DNA of 64,000 nt, taken from Aurelia coerulea. Its lineage: Eukaryota; Cnidaria; Scyphozoa; Semaeostomeae; Ulmaridae. The DNA lies in the NCBI GenBank assembly GCA_039566865.1, contig CM076944.1, positions 10,872,501-10,936,500 of the forward strand, in the 5' to 3' direction. The position numbers were made by a program, and so were the translations under genes. Below, piece by piece: positions 47,101 through 58,200 of this stretch. The notes below the pieces were generated by a model. The model did no database searches and had not been told where the DNA came from. It saw nothing but the letters and a program-made list of their open reading frames with translations. Position 1 is the first letter of the stretch. The number at the start of each line of letters is the position of its first letter.

Positions 47101-48899
47101 AACTACAAATTTGATGAAGTCATCACTGTCTAGCCCAACGAACTTCTTTGCCTTGAACAATGTCTTTGGAAAGGATTCAGCTACATCACAAAGTGTTTGA
47201 AACCCAAGAGTATACTGGATCATTGTCAAAAAGTAGCTTATGATATGCAATAGAGAATCGACACAGTTGTCTGATACAGAAAACGTCATTTGCCACGCGA
47301 AAACCATGTGAATGAAAAGAGATATCAATGTATGAACGACATCTCGGGTTTGAGTACCGCTGTCATTCTGATTGATGAAATCTTCTTCTGGATCTCCATT
47401 GTCAGTCCAAAGTTCTGGTCGGACATCAACCTAAAAGGGACATGGTACTGTAAATAGACGTCTTCTTGCAATTTATAGGTTTATAATGAACCAAGCAAAC
47501 TGGAGTTATTGTAGAATCGTCGTAAGATACAGACCTACAGAATCACGAATGAAATCATGACCATTGTTTAATATGCTCATGGGAAAAACACATAATTTCC
47601 CCTGCTTTGGAGAAACTGGCGCAGAAGATCCAGAATCTTTCACAGAATATTTCCATCCGACACTACTAGGCGCAGAAAATCGTTAAACAAGTGTCAAATG
47701 ATTTCGTTCAGCAATCAATTCCTTTCCACTATTATACCAAGCAGTAGATTTTCATTTTGCAAACTGAAAAATGGAAATTGAGAAATATTTATACCTGGTC
47801 AGCCATAGATTGTTGATCTACTTCATGTTCCAGTTCCTCATTGCCCATTGCAGGGTAGTCGTTACTATCTCCTGATGCATCATCCATTGTTTCATCATCT
47901 GAAGGCAAAAGTCTAAATTATGCTTTCATGGTTGCTAACATCGTGTTGTAACCAATGACAAAGGGTGAGGCCCCTCTTTTAACCCTATCCCACCCTTTGG
48001 ATCAGAGCTCTAACCGGAGGGATAGCAAAAATGCCCCCTAGTTATCTCAAAACCAAACCCATAAGTTTTTGTGATCTTTTTATGACCACTCTCTAAATAT
48101 GGGCATCTGTTGGTCACGTGACATAAATTTTTGCAATAAAAAGCCTTAGAATCAATTTTCAATTACGAATTAAGAAAAGTCATTGATGTCTCAGTTCTCT
48201 ATCCTCTATGATTCCTGCTTTATTGTCAAGAGTGCCCCTCTCGAATGGAATAGGGTTAACAAATTCAAAGGTTATTAAGAATACCATATTGATTAAATGA
48301 TAACAAACCATTATCAATATTCTGCTGCATTGGTACATCCGTTTCCAAAGTATTGTCTGCAATGTCACATCTCACATCACCTGGAAAAATATAAACAATC
48401 CATTTATCAAAAATTTTCCAATAGAAAATTGCTCTGAGATCGCTGAAATGAAACCCTAAAAAATTTTTTAAAACTGTTTCTAGAAAAAGGGCTTTTCTTG
48501 AAGTGCTTTCCTTGAATCAACTGATACGAAAAGATAGGCTATGATGTTAAGATGCGCAAATATTTAGCAAATAGGGATTTATCAATCAATTTTTCCACAT
48601 GACCAATTGAATTAAGGTAAAGGCTGATTTCCACTCCATAGAATTTTCTGAGCAAAAAGAATTTTACACAATAAAATATTTGCCATGCGTAACATTCTAT
48701 TCAAATTCAAAAGCGGCATTTTCTCTCGTAAACAATAGATTCCCAGTCGAGTCCACTCGGAAAATTCTGCTGAGTTTCAAATGAAGTTTGTACCTTTTTT
48801 CTCTGTTATCCATATTCCATTTCTAAAGAACAGTTTCTTGTGCTGATAGAAACCTGTTCTTGACAGTGACTGTTGGCAATGGGGGCACCATTTTTCCAT
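44143..48899 (-). CDS. CACTA (EnSpm) transposase, five exons, 946 residues
   Basis: Exons on the minus strand are 48899-48794, 48380-48309, 47898-47795, 47430-46383 and 45653-44143. All introns are GT-AG and all phases match (2841 nt, no internal stop). The start was chosen because it begins with the family's N-terminal zinc motif, MEKWCPHCQQSLSRTGFYQH (C5, C8, H20). An acidic linker follows, then a four-Cys ribbon (C205, C208, C230, C247). The transposase core has NIDWFQPF (D338), GLIPGPNEPQLNVNSYLKPL (~376-395), CVASDLPATRKCCGF (D426), CSKCLKEF (445-452), VDPMHNLLLGT (~523-533) and FWAFSFERYNG (~676-686, candidate acidic E682). It would cut and paste CACTA ends in the nucleus. Intron 2 carries a piggyBac-like MITE. 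The subterminal repeats at 42667-43380 lie on its 3' side. Catalytic assignments are inferred from order, not alignment. Confidence 0.85.
47983..48255. repeat. piggyBac-like MITE copy 3, in transposase intron 2
   Basis: 273 bp between TTAA at 47979-47982 and 48256-48259. Ends CCCTATCCCACCC and GAATAGGG. The interior CTCTAAATATGGGCATCTG matches copy 1 in reverse. It lies wholly inside the 47899-48308 intron, so it need not disturb the protein. Confidence 0.7.
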
Positions 48900-49084
48900 G
48901 CTTCCACTTCCTACAAGGGTAATCGGACGTGTGATTAAAAGCATTCGATACAAGCTACATACAACTTGATAGGCTAGAAGTGCCAATTGTTTCATAGTGT
49001 TGATTCTGTGGGTTGCCCCGAACATTTTCAAGTTTCTTTGCATTTCATTGCTAAAAAGTTTTAACTTTCAGTGAGCATGGACAT

Positions 49085-49439
49085 TAAAGGAGAGAAAATA
49101 TAAACACATTATTGGTTTGATAAAAAGCTACCTACGAGGCTGATCCCGGGCCTCCACTAACTCCAAGGAATGATAAAGCCAAAGATAAAATGGCAAATAT
49201 CGGCAAATATGTCCTTGAACCGCTATTACGTTCAAAATATGAAACAGTTAGATAATATTTCTCAAGAATAAGCGTTAATGCCCCTGTTCCGCTTAAATAT
49301 TGGTAAAAGTTCTTTGTAAGGGAAGTGGTTGGAAGTTGCAAGAGGGATACAAAAAATAGTTGGCTTGGATTAGCTAGTGTAGTAATTATTTTTAATTTTT
49401 ACTGTGCATAGCTATGTAGCGCCAACTTTAAATAAATGG

Positions 49440-49496
<57 letters not shown>

Positions 49497-49497
49497 T
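49085..49497 (+). repeat. LINE-like 3' end with (ATT)n tail
   Basis: A short coding-looking frame (NDKAKDKMANIGKYVLEPLL) ends at a TAA near 49254. A ~180-bp untranslated stretch follows, then AATAAATGG and an (ATT)n tract at 49438-49497. This is the usual layout of a truncated non-LTR retrotransposon with a microsatellite tail. The family is not identified. Confidence 0.4.
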
Positions 49498-49676
49498 ACT
49501 TTGTATCGAGGACCTTCCGGATAATGCGTGCTGTTCCAAGAAGACATGTTTTTTGAAGAGCGTCAACCCCCAGGTGCAGGCCTACCTTGTCAAGGTTTTT
49601 TCTTAAATTATTTGATTTATTTATTTATTATTTAAATAAATTATCTAGTTAATCTAAATTATCTAAAAATTATTTA

Positions 49677-49714
<38 letters not shown>

Positions 49715-49968
49715 TATTATTATATACTAAACCACTTTCAAAGTAAAACAGAAATAAAATGATAAAACACAACTGTTTCATGGCAGATGTTTCGATATAA
49801 AATCTTCTTCAAAATTATTATTATTATTATTATTATTATTGTTATTGTTATTATTATTATTATTATATCAAATTTGAATATCTGACCAATGATTATGATT
49901 CTTTAAGAAAAAAGCAAACAAATTTACTCGTGTGCTACTACAGACAATAAAACCACGTAAATGGGCGT
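49498..49968. repeat. (ATT)n microsatellites and low-complexity sequence
   Basis: Further (ATT)n runs at about 49678-49722 and 49815-49866, separated by AT-rich unique sequence. No gene. Confidence 0.8.
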
Positions 49969-49976
49969 TTAGAAGC

Positions 49977-50147
49977 ATGGGTAGTTAGACACTGCTGGTG
50001 TGCTTCTATGGAGAAGAGCTGGATAATATGTATCTGCGGGGGAAATTTTTTACAGTGCTGCGGAGGAGATACCTGCGGGGGAAATTTTTTACTGTACTGT
50101 GGAGGAGATATTTGTAGATGCACACCAGCAGTGTCTAACTACCCATG
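49977..50147. repeat. Palindromic MITE with 8-bp duplication
   Basis: 171 bp. Left end ATGGGTAGTTAGACACTGCT and its complement at the right. TTAGAAGC is duplicated (49969-49976 and 50148-50155). Inside, a ~55-bp unit (GCGGGGGAAATTTTTTACNG...GGAGGAGATA) is repeated twice in tandem. hAT-type TSD length. Confidence 0.8.
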
Positions 50148-50155
50148 TTAGAAGC

Positions 50156-52217
50156 GCACGGGCGCGTGGCGGGATACGTTTCAGCAGGCTAGAAGGAAGG
50201 CCTTGAATAAGGGGAAGGGCTTCTAACCAGCGAAACTGTTAATTTTTAGAAGATGGAATCATAATTTTTGCATTCCTTTATCTTAGTAATTCACAAAGTT
50301 GTGAACGAGCCTATTGAACAGTGTTCTGAAAGAAATACTTCCGTCTCTGCTTTGAATTAGCTTTGAGAATGTTGGAAATCTCTGTCGAGGCTCGTTTTTA
50401 ACTCTCTTGGAAATCGCAACGTACCATCTCATTCTATTGGCTGATCTGATCCGAAATGGTTTTCTTAGATTGCTCGAGCCTCATTGGTTTTAAATTTTTT
50501 AAAGACAAATGATTGGCTATTAACCGATGGATAAGTAAGTTCCTAACATCGTGAGGCTTAACTGGGGAGGAGGCAATATTGCAAAGCCGCATTCATTCTT
50601 AAGCGGTGTATCTCGTGAACGTATTTCGTTGTATGTATTTCACTTATTTGTCTTTCCTTCATGAATCAACACCTTTTTCGGGTTCCACAGAATAAGGATG
50701 CGATTATCGTCAGACTCTGCTGGGAGATTAATGATCTAGTTTAAGTGCCTAAACTTAGATCCACAATTTTTAGAGCAAAATCACGGCATTAATACTTTGT
50801 TGATATTGTAATTCATTGCTATGCCACATGTGAATCTGTAGCGAGGCTACTTGAGTAAGAGGCTGGGTCGTTCATTTGACAGGGGCACTAAAGTGGACAT
50901 TAACTACATTTCAAAGGCTTTGCCCTGAAAATGGAAAATTCAACGACATATTTGCCATCGAGGGGCATTTCACTCATTCCAAAAAGAGCACGAGATTTTT
51001 TTCAGAACAAGGAGATTTTTACGGATTTTGATGAATTTTTCTTGAAAACATAAGGATTTTTGCCAAGTGTACGAGATTTTTTGGGAGTGAAATGCCTCTC
51101 TTTTGCCATAACATCCTGGAATATAACTTAAAAATTTCGTACTATTTCTCAGACGTAGTACAAGAGTTTCCTAAATCAGCCATCTTAAAAGTTTCTCATG
51201 AACCAGTTTCTTATAAAAACACACACATACCGATTGGCTGATCCAAATTTCTTATGCTACATGGGTATGCTACATAAACAAAACGTTATAGAAAATTTGT
51301 ATTCCTGTAAAATCTCAACTAATTGATTTCCTCCAGTTTCTGTCAAATTCCTCCGTTATTCTTTAAGACAATGATTTGCTTACATTTGTCCTGGAAGATT
51401 GAATATATTTCATTATACAAACCTTGCTGATTATTTTCCATGTTGAGGCCTTAAGAACTTTGCATCCAGAATTTCTTGGGACTTCAAGACTGTAGATCTC
51501 GCTGTAGATCGTCGGTGAGGAGTTGTGTGTTATATGCAGCTGAGATGCTTAGACATATTTATGTAAGCATCAAATAATAAAGGGGGATAAAAAGATTAAA
51601 AAGGTGTGAAAGGAATATTTAGCCATGCTGCAGCAACAGTTGCTATAGTAAAAACATGTTTAAAGCTGGCCTGCACATGCAATAATTTTTTTGTCGGCGA
51701 TCTGCAAATTGTCTAAGGCGCATGCACTGTTGTTAGAGAGAATCGTCAGCCATGCTTGTGTAGGACATTACTCTTGCAGTTGAAAAGGAGGCACGTTACC
51801 CATTAGCACACGTTGAAATAATTATTAATGACCATTGCTGCGGTAACACCAGCTTGACCTCGACCATATCAATGCTCGTCACGCTAGCCCAATCATTCGA
51901 GACTCTACACACAATTACAGTTCACAGCTTCTTTGATGTCTCTCAAATCCCCCTCTAATAATGCGCAAGAAAAGATTCCATTGACACACATACAGCCAGT
52001 GCATACAGCCGACATTAAGCTTTTAAAGGAAGCCGATGAAGTATCAACTTTACACTTCACACCAAATTCCCAAATGCATGATGGGGGAAACGTGTCTTTG
52101 AAGATAAAGGTTTAGGCGCGCAAAAACTGTCAGTCGTTTCGTTTCATTTCGGTTCATCTTGTTGGCTTTCAAAATTTTCTACTATCGCTCTGCTGGAAGA
52201 GAAAACCAAGTGTCAAG
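50156..52217. other. Intergenic; family C end and a possible exon
   Basis: 51140-51228 matches the right end of family C (CCAGTTTCTTATAAAAACAC). A 60-codon plus-strand frame at 51933-52115 (LLKEADEVSTLHFTPNSQMH) reads like protein and ends 100 bp before the kinase start. It may be an upstream exon of another transcript, but I cannot link it. Nothing else recognised. Confidence 0.35.
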
Positions 52218-55200
52218 ATGTCTCAGCAACAACGGTCATTTTATGGACGTGATTCAGACAGGTTTGTGTAACTTTTTCAACTTTAATCTTTGTCTATCCT
52301 GGGGATGGGAGTGGTTTTCCTTGTTATGATGTTATCCAGTCCTGCATAAGTTTTGACGCAAGTTTTTATTTATGTGCTGCAGTTTTTCATTTATATGAAG
52401 ATAGCTGCACTAAGAGGACGGACTTACTCCATATCGAGGAATCAGCTCTCTCAACCATTCTACAGTATAGTGTAAACTTTGAATGAGCAAATGAACTTCA
52501 GCGAGGGTGTAGTTGCTAGACCAGCATTCTTCCATAAGTTTGTGCTTTAGTTTAATGTTTAAACATTTTGGACTAAACAAGTGGTCGCCTACAATTCCCT
52601 CTGATATTGTAAAACCCTAGTTTTTGGTTTGGTAATTAATTAACTGTTTCTGCTTTTGATGTAACACATTTTCCAAACTCTATTTCAAAGCCAAAATCGA
52701 AGTGGAAGCTCGTCATCTACGACTGTCATTCCAAGGTTCAAAAAAAGGTTAGTTGAAATTGTTTCTTCTCGCATAGGCCCTATTCACAATAACATTAGTT
52801 CTTTTGAAATGCATTATTATTGACCTTGATATGATTTAGAGCTAAATCCCAAACTGTGCTGGGACTTGCCTCGTTCGCCTCGAAATGATATTAAATGTGA
52901 ATAAGGTCTATTGCTTGATTGAGATATAACAGTTATAGAATTTTTGCTGATAAGGTGTTCAGTAGGCAGTTTGACCATGACTAAAATCAATGGGTCTCTC
53001 CAGTAACTCAGAAACCGCCATTTTGACGAATTTCTCCTTTCAAGACGATTTGCCTAAATTGGCGCCATGGTATATAAGCATGTTACTGCGCTTGCGCGCT
53101 CTGGGTGTGGCCATATGGGAACGTTTGGACACAATGAACACAGTGGATATAATAACGAGAGTTCAGCCCTGCTTTTCATGTCAATTTTGAATGAACCACC
53201 CCAAAGATATTCAAGTCTATTGGCTTGTTTTATGCTTATGATATGACATACTTAAGAATTTCTATAGAAATTTCAATTTTGACTTTTAACATTTTATCTT
53301 CTTGTTGCATATTGCTTTCTTCTTTGTATTCAATTTTGTATATTTTAGACAGGTCCTTGATTGATAGCAGCACATTGTTTGCTTGAGTTTAACCTGTATA
53401 AATATGAGCATTATTATTACTATGCTCAGGAAGAACTTTCATAATACTGCATTTTGTAGCTGATATAAGCATAGTGTGAGGAAAAGTACACAAAGGTGGG
53501 CATATCTGCCTGGCAATGGAATCTTCAAAAAATACGCACCGATGTCTATTGTATCTTAAACAATAATCTATTGTTTTTCTATTGTTATACTACCAATTTC
53601 CCACCAGTGGCGTACGCAGCACTCCAGGAGTAGAGGGGGGGTCTGGGACGTAGCTTGAGAAATTTTGCGCGACCACACCCTTCAGTTTCCAACCAAAAAT
53701 CAACCTATTTCTGTTGTTCTGGAAAATTAGAGCCTTGAAAATTGGAATGTGTCTCCATGTGTCTGATGAACCTTACAACCCATGACCCCACAATGCTGCA
53801 TTTTCAGATCAGGGTAGGGAGGGTTCAGCTCTTGACATTTTCAATCATTGATTGCGGGAAAAAAGCAAGCTGAAAGGAAATCAGTCGATTTTTAATGTGT
53901 ATTGTGTGATTAAACTGCATTTGTTTCACCAAGAAAAGTTTCGAAAAAATAATGACGCCACGTCTTCACACAACATTCAAACAATTTTGCACATGCGTAA
54001 TGCCAAAATACGTACACTCAAGTGTTAATTTGCAAAGAAACTAGTCAGTAGGATAGGGCATGCGCAAAAAGAAGCATAATTTACTCACCAAAAATGTGTT
54101 TCGCTCCTTTGTTCCCCTGTGATAGCATGCGCAGTCAGTCGAGATGGCAGTCAAACAGCACAAAAGACACCTTTGGCGAGTTAATTACATGGCTCTTTGG
54201 TGCATGGTTAGGGGAGCTAAAGTAATGAAAATTCCTTGTCTCTCGTCATTTTTCTCTTCTGTATCTTTAGTATTTTCCTCTGCAAACGTTTTTTTATCGT
54301 TTTCAACGTTTTCCAAAACGAACATTTTAAGAAACTCGCTTCCAGCTAGAAACTGAAAACGGAACAGTTTGTAAAAAAGTCCTGGAATCTAATTCAGGCT
54401 TTCGGCTAAAGATTAAGTCATGCATCTTCAAAATCGGTCGAGTGTACGATTTATTGTATTCTGCCAAATGGACTTTGTTTATTTTGGCACAGCCGGTATT
54501 AGTTGGAACATACTTAAAAGAGTCTTTGGAAAAGTAGGCCGGCAAATTGAGTGCTGAATATGCAGTTTATGATATAGGAGTGAAGTAGTTTTGATGCAAT
54601 AAATTCTCATCAAAAGAACTTTAAGATGTATATACTTCATTGAAGTAAAATTTTCATTGTCCTTAATACTGATGAATTTTGAGCAGTGTCACGCTCTCGC
54701 GTACCAATTCATCGTTTATCTTTTTTTTGTCGTGTAGCACTGCTTCGACTCCCGTCCGCACACCCAACCAAGCAAAGAAAACAAAGAAGTAAGTAACTTG
54801 TTCCGGCTTTCATGTGACAAAAAACGATGAAAAAAGTAATTCTTTTACATTCCTTGACAGGCAAAATGAAAGTTTCCAATATCTAAGATAACTATTATCT
54901 ATTCTTTTGCATTCACCAAACATTCATTTTTCTTGCAAGTGACTTGGCTCCAGACTTTGCAGTTTATAGTAAGATAAATTGTATTGTGAAAGTTTCTTGT
55001 AGAGCTTCTGAAGTGACAGCACATAGAATTTGTAAAACCTGACATAAAATTAATTTAGAATATTCGAATATTGCTTTTGTAGGCTAGAGAAGGACAAGCT
55101 AGGGGGGCAAGAAAGAACAGTATTTAAAAAAATTGTTTTTCGCTTAAATACCAAAGCAATATTGCAAAGATGCAGTTGCAAAATCGTAATGAAAATTATG

Positions 55201-58200
55201 AGGCTGATTTTCAGAACAATAACAAGGTTCTTGCCATGTGTTGACTTAAGGTTACTGTAACCGTTCAGACGGTGATTAAGAAACTTTGCTTACCATGGCC
55301 GTTACTCAAAATATACCAAATAAACCTATAGATCATTCGATGCAGAATTAAACGCAGAATATCATGAAAATATGCGCAGTCGACTTAAAGAAAGCACAAA
55401 TGATTTATTCCAGATTTTCGGCAAAATCGACCACCCTAGCGAAAAAATCTTTGTGTACCCCAGCGACCATCGTTGGACTGCGACTATCTATTTACCAAAG
55501 ACTTAAGGTCTTGAACTCCAAAACCGTGTCACGGATTTTTGATAAAAGGTACTGTCTAAAAATAATGCCATTTTAGATTTGTGTAAATTTCTGAAATGCC
55601 GTTTTCAACTTTGAAACCTCTGTAAAAATCGGACCCGTGGATTTGTAGAAAATCGCTGACACGGTTTCGTAGTTACATGCTTTGTGACCATGTGGGCCAA
55701 GTTTCAAGCCATTTGATTGGTCCGTTGGGTACACAAAGATTTTTTAGTACCTACCAGTACTCCAGAATCCTGTTTCGAGAAATCAGGCTTTTATCAAATT
55801 CAGGAAAAAAGTGCGGGAAAAACGATTATGCTTGTAAGTGCAAACATGAAACCACAGGTCAAGCAATAAGGCTTAAGCGCGGTGTAGGTAAAGTTTTTGT
55901 CAATAAAACCATAAAACAGCAACGAGGGATTTACGAATGTGGCTGTCACGAAATTCCGCTTGATGTGAAAATGGAGCAAGGGATGTTGCAGGTCATGCTG
56001 AAGGAAATGGAAAGCAAACTTTTTATTTACAGCAAACGATCGACTTATTGGGAATGACTTCTTTGTGCTTTTTGATGGACAGTCATTATTAGTGCAGTAA
56101 ATTTCCCAGCTGGCACCGAGGCCCTGACGCTTCTTTTTTTCATCGATAATTTTTAAATCGCTGTGGCATTCCTTGCAAACCGAGGTCGCATTCAGTTGGG
56201 TTTCTAGTAAGGATAAACTTATCAAGAAAAGGTTCGCTGATGATTCAGATGCGCTTTCTTCGTTTGTGTCCTCTTCGTCCAACTCATCTAACTCAGATTC
56301 TGATCCCTCCTCAGCATATAAACTTTCCTGGTCAAACCACGACCCCTTATCTGATGACGCAAGATTCGTTTTCTCTTCTCTTTCAAAGGATTTTTCAATT
56401 CTTTTTCTAAACTTTGGTCGTTTTTTCTGCACCCAGTCAGCTTTTCGAAAACGCCCCATTGCGAATGAATCAGTTGCGAAAGCAAAGGAGTTTTTGTTAA
56501 ACAAAGAGCAAATATTATATCCGTGCGGATTAAAATTATTGCCTTCTAAACCACAGGAGTATGCAAATCATTCGCAAGGTCAAGTGAGTTTACCTTAATC
56601 ACCTAATGCTGTTCGCGCAATTTTTGAGAAACAAGAGTGCTTCTTTTAAAATGCTCAAGTTTGCAAGTATTTTGGTTCGTTTTGTGAAGTGAGGTGGCTA
56701 AAACCGTACTCGAGTACTTGGAGCATCAGAATATGACGAAAACGAAAAATCGAAAAATTCTCGTTTGAACCGTTACAGTAACCTTAAGGTCGACAAGAAT
56801 CGATGTCCGAGTCCTCCTTGAAGAGTGTCTTAATTTTCAGGCTAATACAGTTTCTTATAAGCGCATAAATTGTGCGTATTTATACTGCAGATTTATTTTC
56901 CATTGCAAATTTTAATCTACTCCGTGAGCTCATTTCTTCTAGCGTTCGTGTATTTATGTTTTATTCATATTCAAACATGTGACAGAAATCCAAAATAGAT
57001 CATACCGAATACATAAGAAATTCATAATAACATTAAGTATTTTCCTTTTTCAGTTTCTCATCGCCAGTTAGATCTGACGAGTTGCTGAGTGCAATAACAA
57101 ATGATGAAAGGTAATATATAGCTTTTTCTGTTCTATCCATTCGGTTTTGGCAAGAATCAAAGAATCTTGGAGGACATCTGGAAATAGTGATCACTTGCCT
57201 TTGCATAGTATCAAACGAATTATGTTCTCTGAAAATGCAGCCGTTGTCATTTTGTCTTGATCCACTGGTGCCATCCAAGCAACTAAGATTAGTAAGCATT
57301 AAAGAAAATTTCTACATGAACCATATCGAATTAGATGTAATATCAATTGTGAGAAAAAAATTTATTGAACGAAATGTTTGCAATAAAAAGCGTCGTTTTG
57401 TAGACAAAGCTGAAAAAATAGTCTTGGAGACCATATGGATCGAAAGCATTCCAAATGTTTAAAACACGTATCTATATCATCTAAGCCTCTTTCCACAGGG
57501 TCGTGGTCAAAGTAAACACTGAACTGCCCATGCATCATACAATCTATTTCAAATACTAATAATAATAATAATTATCACTGTAAACACCGGAGTTACAAAG
57601 AACTATTGGCTAAATGCTTACAGGACACGCAAAAAAGGAAACTAGACAAAACGCAACAGGCAACATCTAAAGAAATAAGTGCGAACAAACCAACTAACTA
57701 CATTTTGAGCAGTGAGAGGAGTTGTGAGGGCATTAATTCGTTGCTACACCTGAAATGTCAACCGGAAGGTCTTGACATATGCATAGTACTCTGTGCAGAA
57801 ACATAATGGTTAACATAATTGTTAACATAATACTAGTTGTGGTTAGTTTGCACTGATGATGTCTTGTATGAATCAATTTGAATGCTGTTTTTGCTTTGCC
57901 TAATCGTACTTCTAACACGAAGATGATGGTCAAATTTGTGGGAAATGAATTTATTCACATGTGCATGTGATCAAACTTCCAGATTAGCTTGGTTCTACAG
58001 CACAGCTTCTCTTAAAAGGCTATATGAAAGGACATGCAACTTGTTTGTGTCTTACAGTGTAATTAGTCTTCGTAATACTGGGTGTCCCAAACAAATTATG
58101 CCCCGTTTGTCTGTTAGGCCAGGTGTGCTGTGTTGATATCGAAACAAGCCGCCGACCTAAAGATTTCTCATTGTCTCGCCACGTTTCTTTTGCGAATGAT

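Noticed and set aside
57033..57462. Overlapping ~90-codon frames on both strands in kinase intron 3
   Set aside because: No motif, no splice context that keeps phase with the kinase exons.
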